Below are positions 25,021 to 33,258 of a stretch of 64,000 nucleotides of DNA, piece by piece. The stretch lies in assembly GCA_965279065.1 (NCBI GenBank), contig OZ257134.1:1240001-1304000 (forward strand), read 5' to 3'. Under the pieces are notes generated by a model. The model was not told where the DNA came from, ran no database searches, and saw only the letters and a program-made list of their open reading frames with translations. Within the stretch, counting starts at the first letter, position 1; each line of letters opens with the position of its first letter. This DNA is from JAKAXS01 sp965279065. GTDB taxonomy: Bacteria > Pseudomonadota > Alphaproteobacteria > Rhizobiales > Hyphomicrobiaceae. The translations under genes were made by a program, and so were the position numbers.

Positions 25021-25515
25021 ATGCCCACACATCACGTCAGCCCTCCTGCCTTCCGCGCGCTTATGCGCAACGTGCCCGGGCAAGTCATGATCGTCGCCAC
25101 CGGCCAGCCGGGCCACCGCAAGGGCCTGACGGCGACGGCTGTCTGCGCACTCAGTGACGATCCGCCGACTGTCCTCGTCTGCGTTAACCGTCTCGTTGGT
25201 GCCCACGATACGATCATCGAGAACGGCGTCTTCAGCATCAACGCGCTTTCTGCCGGGCAGGACGCCATCGCCGTGATGTTCTCCGGTCGTCCTGGCGTGA
25301 AGGGCGAGCACCGCTTCAAGTCGGGCGACTGGAGCGTCGGTCTCTCTGGGGCGCCGGTCCTCGCCGGCACGGTCTGCACATTGGAATGCCGCTTATCGGA
25401 CTATCGGCCGGCCGCCTCGCACACGATTTTCTTCGGCGAGGTCACATCGGGAAATGCGATTGATACGCTTTGCCCCCTGATCTATCTGCGCGGCCATTAC
25501 AGCGCTCTCAGATAG
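25021..25515 (+). CDS. Flavin reductase family protein
   Basis: A 164-residue flavin reductase-like domain starting MPTHHVSPPAFRALM at ATG 25021; an upstream in-frame TTG (24985) is unlikely. Characteristic segments are MRNVPGQVMIVATGQPG, GLTATAVCALSDDPPTVLVCVNR, ENGVFSINALSAGQDAIA and a closing HTIFFGEVTSGN then PLIYLRGHY. These proteins bind FMN and reduce free flavin with NAD(P)H, often serving two-component monooxygenases. No monooxygenase gene is adjacent; it sits between polysaccharide genes without obvious functional link. Confidence 0.9.
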   Translation: MPTHHVSPPAFRALMRNVPGQVMIVATGQPGHRKGLTATAVCALSDDPPTVLVCVNRLVGAHDTIIENGVFSINALSAGQDAIAVMFSGRPGVKGEHRFKSGDWSVGLSGAPVLAGTVCTLECRLSDYRPAASHTIFFGEVTSGNAIDTLCPLIYLRGHYSALR

Positions 25516-25785
25516 ATCAGTTGTTCGCTCACAACTCCCTGCGTCATTGAATCGCTCGTCAGATAAGGAGACGTGACTAGCCCAATCGTAAATTGATGGT
25601 AAAGTTCTGGTGCGTGTTGCGGGGACTTTGACCCAAAATGCAACACATTATTTCTGGCAAGACTTATGCAAGGCCGCTGCTGTTCGAGTACGGACGACTG
25701 CGGCAAGAGGTAGGCAGCGGACCAAGGGTGGTTCCGAAGTTAGCAGATCGCCGCAGTAGATTTTTTCCGCGAGTGAAGGTTTCCA

Positions 25786-27207
25786 ATGAGTGCAGCCGAA
25801 ACATATCCTCGGTCGAGGGTAACCCTCAGTCGCCTGACTTTCTCGCTTTTCGCTATCCTAGCAGAGTCATTCGCTATTGTGACCGTGTCGGTCCTGGCCG
25901 GCGCCGTTTACTCCTCTATGCGCTACGGGTCGACCGGTGAGGTCGTGCACTATCTCATGGTCGGGTGCCTCGCCGCATGGGCTTTCGCATTACCCTCCGT
26001 GCTGCGCGAAGACTATCGCGCCGAAGCCATTCTCGAAGGTCGCCGCAACGCCAAGCGCCTGCTGACCATCTGGACGTGTGCCTTCCTCGCGCTCGCCGTC
26101 ATTGGTTTCCTCACCAAGAGTTCGGCGCTGTTCTCGCGCGGCTGGATGGTGACGTTCTTCCTGCTCGGCTTCGTCGTCGTCCTGTCGGTCAACTTTCTCA
26201 TTCGCCAGGCTCTACTGGTCGCGATCGACTCCGGTCTCATCACCCGCCGCAAGTTGATGGTCGTCAGCGTCGACCAGGACGTGCGCATGACTGCGCGTGA
26301 TCTGATGGGCCGGAATTCGTGTGCCGAGGTCACCGCAGTGGTGAAGCTCGACACCCGCCCCGGCCGGGAGGACTTCAAGCCCTCCGACCTGGAGAACGCG
26401 GTGTCGTGGGCGCGTTCGCTCAATATCGACGACATCGTCGTCCTGGCCGACTGGTCGCGCTCCAGCAACATCGATCAGATCGTCAGCGCCTTCTCGGTTC
26501 TGCCGGCCGCCATCCATGTCGGCGCCGCCAGCGTCGTTGGCAAGTTCTCCCGTCCCCATATCAGCCGCGTCGGCGACACCTGCGTCCTGTCGCTCCGGGG
26601 CCGTCCGCTCGAGCCCGGCCAGGCCGTCGTCAAGCGCGCCTTCGACGTTGCCGCCGCCGGCCTCGCGTTGGTCTTGCTGGCTCCGGTGTTTGCGGCCGTG
26701 ATGCTGGCCATCCGCTTCGACAGCAAAGGCCCTGCACTGTTCCTGCAGCGTCGCCGCGGCTACAACCAGCGCGTCTTCCAGATATGGAAGTTTCGCACCA
26801 TGACCGTGATGGACGATGGCGATAACATCGTCCAGGCGCAGCGCAACGACGTCCGCGTCACGCGCGTCGGCCGCGTCCTGCGCCGCTACAACATCGACGA
26901 GCTGCCGCAGCTCGTGAACGTGCTGCGCGGCGAGATGTCTCTCGTCGGCCCGCGGCCGCACGCCGTCGCGCACGACCGCATGTACGAGACCAGCATCATG
27001 CAGTACCCGCGTCGCCTCAACATGCGTCCGGGTATCACCGGCTGGGCCCAGGTCAACGGCCTGCGCGGCCAGACCGAGACCGAACGCGCCATGGCGCAAC
27101 GGCTCGAATACGATTTGCATTACATCGACAACTGGTCGCTGGGCCTGGACTTCTACATCATCCTGATGACCGTGCTGTCACCGCGCGCCTATCGCAACGC
27201 GCACTAG
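25786..27207 (+). CDS. Exopolysaccharide polyprenyl glycosylphosphotransferase (WcaJ/ExoY-type)
   Basis: A 473-residue initiating transferase. Four N-terminal membrane helices (about 15-140) are followed by a CoA-binding-like cytoplasmic domain (about 155-275), another membrane segment (AAAGLALVLLAPVFAAVMLA), and the catalytic bac_transf domain: RRRGYNQRVFQIWKFRTM, RRYNIDELPQLVNVLRGEMS, LVGPRPHAVAHD, RPGITGWAQVNGLRG. The layout is that of undecaprenyl-phosphate glucose phosphotransferases, which place the first sugar phosphate on the lipid carrier. GAAGG lies before the ATG. The preceding 270 bases hold no convincing gene and probably contain its promoter. Confidence 0.92.
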   Translation: MSAAETYPRSRVTLSRLTFSLFAILAESFAIVTVSVLAGAVYSSMRYGSTGEVVHYLMVGCLAAWAFALPSVLREDYRAEAILEGRRNAKRLLTIWTCAFLALAVIGFLTKSSALFSRGWMVTFFLLGFVVVLSVNFLIRQALLVAIDSGLITRRKLMVVSVDQDVRMTARDLMGRNSCAEVTAVVKLDTRPGREDFKPSDLENAVSWARSLNIDDIVVLADWSRSSNIDQIVSAFSVLPAAIHVGAASVVGKFSRPHISRVGDTCVLSLRGRPLEPGQAVVKRAFDVAAAGLALVLLAPVFAAVMLAIRFDSKGPALFLQRRRGYNQRVFQIWKFRTMTVMDDGDNIVQAQRNDVRVTRVGRVLRRYNIDELPQLVNVLRGEMSLVGPRPHAVAHDRMYETSIMQYPRRLNMRPGITGWAQVNGLRGQTETERAMAQRLEYDLHYIDNWSLGLDFYIILMTVLSPRAYRNAH

Positions 27208-27220
27208 CTGGAAGCGCCTG

Positions 27221-27763
27221 CTACTCCAAGGTTGGCAGGTTCAGTTCCAGCATCTCACCATAGTCGAAGCGTCGGTCGAGGCAGCGCTCCAGCGTCATGC
27301 CTCGCGTGGCGGCATAGAGGCAGCGCATCGGCCCCGCGTGCGTGATCCACAGTTGCCGCTCGCGGCCGGCCGCAGCCTCTCCCAAGACCTGTCCTACCCG
27401 CTCGGCCAACTCGCTCACCGTCTCGCCGCCGCCTGGCCGATATCCGAGCGGATCCCTCGCCCAGGCGTCGATCTCCTCGCGCCCGATTGCCGCCCACGCC
27501 ACGCCTTCCCAACGACCGAAGCTCATCTCGCTCAGCCGCGGCTCGACCGCAACAGCGAGCCCCAGGCTGTCCGCGATCGCCTCTGCCAGGTCGCGTGCCC
27601 TTTGCAGCGGGCTCGTCACGACCCGGGCAAAAGGCTCCGGTCCGAGGCGCCCCGCCAGCTCAAGCGCCGCCTCCGCCACAGGCACGGCCAGGGCCACGTC
27701 CAACCGGCCATAGCAGACGCTCGCATCGATCGCTGGTCGCGGATGGCGCACCGCGACGATCAT
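27221..27763 (-). CDS. Histidine phosphatase family protein, probable alpha-ribazole phosphatase
   Basis: A 180-residue phosphoglycerate-mutase-fold enzyme. The catalytic His is in VAVRHPRP, the second conserved Arg in VTSPLQRARDLA, the acid in LSEMSFGRWEG and the second His in LWITHAGPMRCL. The usual RHG tripeptide is RHP here. Location beside cobD and the cobalamin genes makes removal of the alpha-ribazole 5'-phosphate (Salmonella CobC activity) the likely role. It ends 14 bases from the polysaccharide transferase stop, convergent, and is divergent from cobD. Confidence 0.85.
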   Translation of the reverse strand: MIVAVRHPRPAIDASVCYGRLDVALAVPVAEAALELAGRLGPEPFARVVTSPLQRARDLAEAIADSLGLAVAVEPRLSEMSFGRWEGVAWAAIGREEIDAWARDPLGYRPGGGETVSELAERVGQVLGEAAAGRERQLWITHAGPMRCLYAATRGMTLERCLDRRFDYGEMLELNLPTLE

Positions 27764-27862
27764 CGTTTCGTGCCGCCCTGCGGTTGGAGGTTGAAAGGCG
27801 CGATCAAATGCAGCATCGGTACTGCTCCCGTCGGGCCGGTGCCGCAGATCGTCATCGCCGGC

Positions 27863-27886
27863 GGCGCGCCAGACCTCTGGCGCGCC
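27863..27886 (+). promoter_or_regulatory. Perfect 11-base-pair stem-loop just before cobD
   Basis: GGCGCGCCAGA, CC, TCTGGCGCGCC form a perfect inverted repeat ending eight bases before the cobD ATG at 27895. It covers the place where a ribosome binding site would be expected. It may hinder translation from that ATG, act on the divergent phosphatase transcript's leader, or be a protein-binding palindrome. Confidence 0.7.
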
Positions 27887-27894
27887 TCAACACT

Positions 27895-28893
27895 ATGCCG
27901 CGCGTGCACGCTGTGATGCAAAGTTTCCTCTTTCTGCTGGCTCTCGCCCTCGCCGTCGAGGCCGCCGCCGGCTATCCGCCGGCGATCTACCAGCGCCTCG
28001 GCCACCCTGTCACCTGGATTGGCGCCGGGATCGCCGCGTTTGAGGCGCGCACCAATTCGCCTGCGCTGCCCGATACCACGCGCCGTCGCAATGGCGTGCT
28101 GACGCTCCTCGCGCTTCTCGCCCTTTGCGGTCTGGTGGCCTGGCTGATTCAGCTGGTCTTGTTGCCGTTGGGCTGGCCCGGCTTGGTCCTGCTCGCCGTC
28201 CTGGCATCGAGCCTTATCGCCCAACGCAGCCTGCACGACCATGTCGCGCGCGTCGCCGATGCCTTGGAGCAGGGGGGGCTGACTGCCGGCCGCGCGGCCG
28301 TGTCCCAAATCGTCGGCCGCAATCCCGACTGGCTCGACGAACCGGGCGTCGCCCGCGCCGCCATCGAGAGCCTCGCGGAAAACTTCGCCGACGGCGTCGT
28401 GGCGCCGGCCTTCTGGCTCGGCGTCGGCGGCCTGCCCGGCGGCGTTCTCTACAAGGCGATCAACACCGCCGACAGCATGATCGGTCACAAGAACGAACGC
28501 TACCTGCAGTTCGGCTGGGCCGCGGCCCGCCTCGATGACCTCGTCAACCTGCCGGCGTCGCGTCTTGCCGCGCTGTGGCTCACGCTGTCCGCCGCGATCA
28601 TGCCGTCCGCGTCCGCACCCGGCGCCGTCCGCTGCGTCATACGCGATGCGCGCCATCACCGCTCGCCGAATGCCGGCTGGCCGGAAGCAGCAATGGCCGG
28701 CGCCCTCGGCCTGAAGCTCAACGGCCCGCGCGTTTATGGCGAAACCCGCATTGACGACGCCTATATGGGCGAGGGTCGCGTCGACGCCACCGCCTCCGAC
28801 ATCCGCGCCGCGCTCGCGCTCTATCGCCGTGCCTGTTTGCTTCAATGGCTTGCCGTCGCGTCCATCCTTGCGCTCGTCACGGCTTGCGCCTGA
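27895..28893 (+). CDS. cobD: Adenosylcobinamide-phosphate synthase CobD/CbiB
   Basis: About 332 residues from ATG 27895 (ATG 27916 is an alternative and gives MQSFLFLLALALAVEA). A membrane protein with helices near 8-22, 62-100 and at the C-terminus. Family motifs: RRNGVLTLLALL, ESLAENFADGVVAPAFWLGV, GGVLYKAINTADSMIGHKNE and FGWAAARLDDLVNLPASRL. It joins cobyric acid with (R)-1-amino-2-propanol phosphate to make adenosylcobinamide phosphate. No threonine-phosphate decarboxylase lies next to it. It is convergent with cobQ, whose stop is 30 bases away. Confidence 0.95.
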   Translation: MPRVHAVMQSFLFLLALALAVEAAAGYPPAIYQRLGHPVTWIGAGIAAFEARTNSPALPDTTRRRNGVLTLLALLALCGLVAWLIQLVLLPLGWPGLVLLAVLASSLIAQRSLHDHVARVADALEQGGLTAGRAAVSQIVGRNPDWLDEPGVARAAIESLAENFADGVVAPAFWLGVGGLPGGVLYKAINTADSMIGHKNERYLQFGWAAARLDDLVNLPASRLAALWLTLSAAIMPSASAPGAVRCVIRDARHHRSPNAGWPEAAMAGALGLKLNGPRVYGETRIDDAYMGEGRVDATASDIRAALALYRRACLLQWLAVASILALVTACA

Positions 28894-28922
28894 AGCCGCA
28901 ACGTGGGTCGGTAACCTCGACC

Positions 28923-30413
28923 TCAGCGTGCCAGCCGCAACAGCCCATCGAGATCGATATGGTCCACCACGTGCGCCGCCAGCGCGTCGAGTGTCCGCTC
29001 GATCGTCTCGTCGTACTGCAAGCTTGAGACGCCCGCTCCGATCGACGTGAGCCAGGCGGCGCGCAACGCATCGCTGCCGAACAGGCCATGCACGTAGCAG
29101 CCGGCCACACGATCGTCGGCGGACGTCGCGCCGTCCAGCCTGCCGTCCGCGAACCGCAGATAGGGCCGCGCCCGATCCGGCCCCTCCGTTTCGCCGACGT
29201 GCATCTCATAGCCGGCGAACGCTGCGGTCTCGTCGCCTGTCAGCCAGCCCGTCACCTCGGCCAGACGTTTGTTGCCTGTCATGCGCGTTTCGACATCCAG
29301 CAGCCCAAGCCCAGGCATCTCTCCCGGCGCGCCCTCGATCCCGTCGGGATCGGCGATCGTCCGCCCCAGCATCTGATACCCGCCGCAGATACCGAGCACA
29401 CGCCCGCCGCCGCGCACGTGCGCGGCAATGTCGATGTCCCAGCCCTGGCGGCGCAGATCCGCCAGATCGCTCAGCGTCGCTTTCGACCCCGGAAGCAGCA
29501 CGACATCGGCATCGCGCGGGATGGTTTGCCCCGCGCGCACCATCACCAGCCGCACTCCAGGCTCCATCTTGAGCGGATCGAGATCGTCGAAGTTCGAGAT
29601 GCTCGGCAGCACCGGCACGGCGATCGTGACTTGCCCCGCTCGCCCCGCAGGATCTTCGCCACCGCGCTCCGCCAGCGCCGTCGCATCCTCGGCCGGCAAC
29701 AGTCTCGCATTCTTGAAGTACGGGATCAGCCCGAATCCCGGCAAGCCGCTCAGCTGCTCGATCTGGCGCATGCCTTCGGCAAACAGCGCCGGATCGCCAC
29801 GGAATTTGTTGATCAGGAAGCCGTGCAGCATCGCCCGGTCAGCTGCATCAATGACGGTCGTCGTGCCCACAATCTGCGCGATCACGCCGCCGCGATCGAT
29901 ATCGCCGATCAGCACCACCGGCACGTCGGCCGCGCGCGCGAAACCCATGTTGGCGATGTCGTGGGCTCGCAGGTTGATCTCCGCGGCAGACCCCGCCCCC
30001 TCCACCAGCACGAGATCCGCGGCCTCCTTCAGTCGTGCAAAGCTCTCCAGCACGGCCGCCATCAGCGACGGCTTCAGCAGCTGATACTCCTGCGCGCGCG
30101 CGTTGCCCGCGACGCGGCCATGCACGACGACTTGTGCACCGACGTCACTCTGCGGCTTCAGCAGCACGGGGTTCATGTCCACGCTGGGCCGCACGCCGCA
30201 GGCCCGCGCCTGCAGCGCCTGCGCCCGGCCGATCTCGCCGCCGTCGATCGTCACGGCGGCGTTGTTCGACATGTTCTGCGGCTTGAACGGCAGCACCTTC
30301 AGCCCGCGCTGCGTATAGGCCCGCGCCAGTCCGGCGACGATCAGCGACTTGCCGACGTCCGACCCCGTGCCTTGAAACATCAGCGCCTTCGCCGGTCTGC
30401 GGTCGTCGGGCAT
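28923..30413 (-). CDS. cobQ: Cobyric acid synthase
   Basis: A 496-residue glutamine-dependent amidase. The N-terminal ATP-grasping P-loop-like domain begins KALMFQGTGSDVGKS and contains NMSNNAAVTIDGGEIGRAQ and VVLIGDIDRGGVIAQ. The C-terminal GATase domain has VLGICGGYQMLGRTI, with the nucleophilic Cys, and CYVHGLFGSDALR for the His. It amidates positions b, d, e and g of adenosylcobyrinic acid a,c-diamide. Its start overlaps the cobO stop by one base (TGATG), so translation is coupled. Confidence 0.96.
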   Translation of the reverse strand: MPDDRRPAKALMFQGTGSDVGKSLIVAGLARAYTQRGLKVLPFKPQNMSNNAAVTIDGGEIGRAQALQARACGVRPSVDMNPVLLKPQSDVGAQVVVHGRVAGNARAQEYQLLKPSLMAAVLESFARLKEAADLVLVEGAGSAAEINLRAHDIANMGFARAADVPVVLIGDIDRGGVIAQIVGTTTVIDAADRAMLHGFLINKFRGDPALFAEGMRQIEQLSGLPGFGLIPYFKNARLLPAEDATALAERGGEDPAGRAGQVTIAVPVLPSISNFDDLDPLKMEPGVRLVMVRAGQTIPRDADVVLLPGSKATLSDLADLRRQGWDIDIAAHVRGGGRVLGICGGYQMLGRTIADPDGIEGAPGEMPGLGLLDVETRMTGNKRLAEVTGWLTGDETAAFAGYEMHVGETEGPDRARPYLRFADGRLDGATSADDRVAGCYVHGLFGSDALRAAWLTSIGAGVSSLQYDETIERTLDALAAHVVDHIDLDGLLRLAR

Positions 30414-31027
30414 CAGAACTCGATGCCCGCTTGAGCCTTCACGCCGTCTTTGAAGTGGTGCTTCACCAGCGTCATCTCGGTCACGAGGTCCGCCGCCTCG
30501 ATCAACGCCGGCTTGGCATTGCGCCCCGTCACGATGACGTGGAGATCGCTACGCCTTGCGCTCAAGACAGACACAACCTCGTCAAGCGGCAGATAGTCGT
30601 AGCGCAGCGCGATGTTCAGCTCGTCCAGTACGACGAGCCTGAGCGCAGCGTCCGCCATCAGCTCTCGCGACTTGGCCCATGCCGCCTGCGCCGCAGCGAT
30701 GTCGCGCGCCTTGTCCTGCGTTTCCCAGGTGAAGCCTTCGCCGAGGGCGTGAAACTGCACTTGGTCACCGAACTTTTCCAGCGCACGCCGCTCGCCTGTA
30801 TCCCACGCGCCCTTGATGAATTGCACGATGCCGACGTTCCAGCCATGCCCCAGTGCGCGCAGCACCAGCCCGAACGCCGCCGTGGACTTGCCTTTGCCGG
30901 GGCCGGTATTGACGATCAGCAATCCCTTCGCGGCGATGGCTTTGGACGCGACTTCCGCGTCCTGCACCGCCTTGCGCTTCTTCATCTTCTCGGCGTGACG
31001 TTGCGTGTCGGTGTCGATATCCGTCAT
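30413..31027 (-). CDS. cobO: Cob(I)yrinic acid a,c-diamide adenosyltransferase
   Basis: A 204-residue CobO/BtuR-type enzyme. IVNTGPGKGKSTAAFGLVLRALGHG is the P-loop region, with its GPGKGKS core; VVLDELNIALRYDYL is the DEL motif, and VIVTGRNAKPALIEAADLVTEM is the conserved end. It transfers the 5'-deoxyadenosyl group of ATP to the reduced cobalt. It is followed by cobQ with a one-base overlap and preceded by cobU/cobP by seven bases. The three therefore form a minus-strand operon divergent from the riboswitch-controlled cbtB operon. Confidence 0.96.
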   Translation of the reverse strand: MTDIDTDTQRHAEKMKKRKAVQDAEVASKAIAAKGLLIVNTGPGKGKSTAAFGLVLRALGHGWNVGIVQFIKGAWDTGERRALEKFGDQVQFHALGEGFTWETQDKARDIAAAQAAWAKSRELMADAALRLVVLDELNIALRYDYLPLDEVVSVLSARRSDLHVIVTGRNAKPALIEAADLVTEMTLVKHHFKDGVKAQAGIEF

Positions 31028-31034
31028 GGCAGCC

Positions 31035-31535
31035 TCATTTCACGATCATTGGCAGCCCCGCCACCATGAAGACCACGCGGTCGGCAATCCTGGCAAGCTG
31101 CTGGTTCACGCGCCCGGCCTCGTCGCGAAAGCGCCGCGCCAGGGGATCGAGAGGTACGATGCCGAGCCCCACCTCGTTGCCGACCAGAACCGTCTGGGCT
31201 TGCCGCCGAAGCAAGGCCTGCCCCAGGACCTCGCACGCCGCTGCAACATCATGCTCCGCGTGCATGAGGTTGCTCACCCATAACGTCAGGCAGTCCACCA
31301 GCACGGGGCTGTCGCCGGCCTCGGCGAGTGCCTCGGCCAGTTGCACAGGGACATCGCGCGTGTCCCAATCGGGGCCGCGCCGCGCCTGATGCTCCAAGAT
31401 CCTCTCGCGCATCTCCTCGTCGCCGGCAGCCCCGGTCGCCAGATAGACCCAAGGTGCTGGCAGCATCGACACCAGCTCCTCCGCGTAGCGGCTCTTGCCC
31501 GACCGCGCGCCGCCGAGCACCAGTGTTACAGACAT
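31035..31535 (-). CDS. cobU: Bifunctional adenosylcobinamide kinase / adenosylcobinamide-phosphate guanylyltransferase
   Basis: A 166-residue protein (CobP in Pseudomonas naming). TLVLGGARSGKSRYAEEL is the P-loop. VYLATGAAGDEEMRERILEHQARRG contains the His of the guanylylation site, then LVDCLTLWVSNL and LVGNEVGLGIVPLDPLARRF follow. It phosphorylates adenosylcobinamide and converts it to the GDP form for nucleotide-loop assembly. It is the first gene of the cobU-cobO-cobQ operon. No cobalamin riboswitch was recognised on its own strand upstream. Confidence 0.95.
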   Translation of the reverse strand: MSVTLVLGGARSGKSRYAEELVSMLPAPWVYLATGAAGDEEMRERILEHQARRGPDWDTRDVPVQLAEALAEAGDSPVLVDCLTLWVSNLMHAEHDVAAACEVLGQALLRRQAQTVLVGNEVGLGIVPLDPLARRFRDEAGRVNQQLARIADRVVFMVAGLPMIVK

Positions 31536-31964
31536 TCAGCCTCCCGAGCCGTGGCGGGCTTCATACGTTTGTGAACCTGGGCATCGGCTACCAATAGCAA
31601 CGTTTACGGCCTATCCGCAAAAGACAGAACTCATGCGTCCATCCCGCGGGCAGCCGCCTTTGTCAAACGCGCGTAACGATATTCATTGATGTCGCGCGAT
31701 GCGCCACTCCCGATTGTTCGCGGCGTTTGCTCCGGATTGCCCCATTCGGCGTCGCCCTGGCGATGGCCGGTGCACCGAGTTCCACGTCGGCCCGCACGTC
31801 GTCACCATGGATCTGGGCGTGCAGTTCGGGCTGACCGACCCTGCAATCGACACCGACGCCAAAGTCATCCTCGGCACGTTGTTCTGAGGCCGGAGTTCTG
31901 GAGCCGGAAAGCGGCCTGTTCGCCATTGACAGACGCCCCGCACCGCCGCATGACTGAACCCGGA
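31536..31964. other. Intergenic region between cobU and the cobalamin riboswitch
   Basis: This part of the divergent 679-base gap probably contains the promoter for cobU-cobO-cobQ on one side and that of the riboswitch transcript on the other. I see no B12 box on the minus strand and no convincing start with a ribosome binding site, apart from the 31699-31887 fragment listed separately. The stretch 31590-31690 is less GC-rich than average and is the best place for promoters. Confidence 0.5.
31699..31887 (+). pseudogene. Possible C-terminal remnant of an outer-membrane beta-barrel gene
   Basis: An open stretch of 62 codons whose last part reads MDLGVQFGLTDPAIDTDAKV and ends GTLF-stop. Amphipathic alternation, the QFGLTD turn and a terminal Phe are typical of the last strand of an outer-membrane barrel. 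The upstream part (arginine- and proline-rich) does not look like barrel sequence and there is no ribosome binding site. A decayed TonB-dependent receptor or porin tail next to B12 genes would be sensible. The evidence is one peptide pattern, so this is tentative. Confidence 0.3.
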
Positions 31965-32180
31965 TGGTCCAGGTTCGGCGCAAGTCGAACCCGGTAAAAA
32001 GGGAATCCGGCACGGCTGTGGGCCCAGGGTGGGCAGGTGGCCAGATCCGGAGCTGCCCCCGCAACTGTCGGCGGTGAGCGAGAGCCAAGAGCCACTGAGC
32101 AAGGCGTTGATTTGCTTGGGAAGGCGGTTCGAGCGCCAGAAACCGCGAGCCAGGAAACCTGCCGTCCAGAGAAACTTCAA
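31965..32180 (+). promoter_or_regulatory. Cobalamin riboswitch (AdoCbl element) controlling cbtB-cbtA-cobW-cob operon
   Basis: The conserved blocks occur in the right order: AGGTTCGGCGCAAGTCGAACC, AAAAAGGGAATCCGG (31996-32010), GGAGCTGCCCCCGCAACTGT (32049-32068), GCCACTG (32091-32097), GGGAAGGCG (32118-32126) and the B12 box AGCCAGGAAACCTGCC (32148-32163). After it, GCCGCCGGGCGGGCGG and then GGGAGA lie just before the cbtB ATG. These could form a ligand-dependent hairpin near the ribosome binding site, so control at translation is likely. High adenosylcobalamin should lower cobalt uptake and corrin synthesis. Confidence 0.95.
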
Positions 32181-32214
32181 TGCGCCGCCGGGCGGGCGGT
32201 ACGGGAGAACGCAC

Positions 32215-32391
32215 ATGACGGCACTGAACACCACCGTGACCCAGGCTTCGGCCACCGAGCGCCTGACGGCTGCTCTTATCGCTGCCGCCCTCGGCCTGAC
32301 GCTGATCTATACGGCCGGCTTCGCCAACGCCAGCACGCTGCACAACGCCGCGCACGACTGGCGCCACGCCCACAACTTCCCCTGCCACTGA
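32215..32391 (+). CDS. cbtB: CbtB family cobalt transporter subunit
   Basis: A 58-residue protein with one membrane helix (LTAALIAAALGLTLIYTAGF) and a histidine-rich tail, HNAAHDWRHAHNFPCH, typical of CbtB. CbtA/CbtB are a B12-riboswitch-linked pair predicted to take up cobalt. The ATG at 32215 lies 35 bases after the riboswitch core with GGGAGA upstream. cbtA follows after 23 bases. Confidence 0.93.
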   Translation: MTALNTTVTQASATERLTAALIAAALGLTLIYTAGFANASTLHNAAHDWRHAHNFPCH

Positions 32392-32414
32392 CGGCGAACC
32401 GGGAGTTACACAAC

Positions 32415-33170
32415 ATGCTGACGCGGCTCCTCGCTGCGGCGCTGTTCGCCGGGCTGGTTTCCGGCCTGCTCGTCGCCGGCCTGCAGAACTATTTCGTGAC
32501 GCCCATGATCCTGAAGGCCGAGACCTTCGAGAAGTCGGACGGCGCCGCCCACACGCACGAGCACGCTCCTGGCGAAGCCGCGCACGAGCATAGCCACGAC
32601 GCGGCCCCCGCTGCCGAGGGCCATTCCCACGACGCCAATGAGTGGCAGCCCGCCGACGGCTTCGAACGCTTCGCCTACTCGGCTTTGGCGACCGTCGCCA
32701 CCGCCGTCGGCTACGGCCTCGTCCTGCTTGCGCTGATGACGCTGACAGGCGCCGCCTTCACGATCGAGAGCTTCCTGAAATGGGCGCTCGGCGCCTTCAT
32801 CGCGACGACCCTGGCGCCCGGCTTCGGTCTCGCTCCGGTATTGCCCGGCATGGGTGAGACCGCACTCGCGCCACGCCAGATCTGGTGGATCGCGACGGCG
32901 CTGTCGACCGGCGCCGGTCTCTATGTGGTCACGCATTATTCGCGCAATCTGCTGGCTATCGTCGGTGGTATCGCGCTGCTCGCCGTTCCGCACATCTGGG
33001 GCGCGCCTCCGGCCGACCTTGCGGCAACGGCCGTACCGGCCCGCCTCGCAGCCCAGTTCGCCGCGAGCACGATGACGCTGTCGTTCATTCTCTGGACCGT
33101 GCTGGCGCTGGGTCTCGGCCTGGCCTTAGCCCGCCTAGGCAACCCCGTTGCGGGCGGACAAACCGCCTAA
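32415..33170 (+). CDS. cbtA: CbtA family cobalt transporter
   Basis: A 251-residue membrane protein from ATG 32415 with about five helices (first: RLLAAALFAGLVSGLLVAGLQ). The loop after helix one is rich in histidine (AHTHEHAPGEAAHEHSHDAA and EGHSHDANEW), giving a likely cobalt-gathering site. Later signatures are ALGAFIATTLAPGFGLAPVLPG and APRQIWWIATALSTGAGLYV. It is co-transcribed with cbtB under the cobalamin riboswitch and should supply Co for the CobN chelatase encoded downstream. Confidence 0.94.
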   Translation: MLTRLLAAALFAGLVSGLLVAGLQNYFVTPMILKAETFEKSDGAAHTHEHAPGEAAHEHSHDAAPAAEGHSHDANEWQPADGFERFAYSALATVATAVGYGLVLLALMTLTGAAFTIESFLKWALGAFIATTLAPGFGLAPVLPGMGETALAPRQIWWIATALSTGAGLYVVTHYSRNLLAIVGGIALLAVPHIWGAPPADLAATAVPARLAAQFAASTMTLSFILWTVLALGLGLALARLGNPVAGGQTA

Positions 33171-33235
33171 GTTCGCGCAGGCGAACAAGCAACAGGTTCG
33201 CGCAGGCGAACAAACCAACCAGTTCGCGCGCTCTT
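33171..33235. repeat. Short tandem palindromic repeat between cbtA and cobW
   Basis: GTTCGCGCAGGCGAAC occurs at 33171-33186 and again at 33196-33211, with a partial GTTCGCGCG at 33222; the spacing is 25 or 26 bases. Each full unit is a stem-loop (GTTCGC/GCGAAC around GCAG). The units follow the cbtA stop at once and could attenuate or stabilise the operon mRNA before cobW. Confidence 0.85.
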
Positions 33236-33258
33236 CGGCGCTGCAGAAAGTGACGAGC

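Noticed and set aside
25638..25940. Small plus-strand open frame before the glycosylphosphotransferase gene
   Set aside because: It overlaps the start of the real gene in another phase and lacks a ribosome binding site; its second half is shadow sequence.
29088..30434. Long plus-strand open frame opposite cobQ
   Set aside because: His/Arg/Gln-rich translation with no domain, antisense to clear CobQ motifs.
31536..31700. A second cobalamin riboswitch upstream of cobU on the minus strand
   Set aside because: No B12 box or other conserved block of the element is present in that orientation.
31683..32255. Minus-strand open frame across the cobalamin riboswitch
   Set aside because: It covers the conserved riboswitch blocks and has no ribosome binding site or recognisable domain.
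33148..33258. N-terminal extension of CobW from ATG 33148
   Set aside because: It would overlap the end of cbtA and translate the tandem palindromes; CobW proteins begin just before the P-loop, matching ATG 33259.
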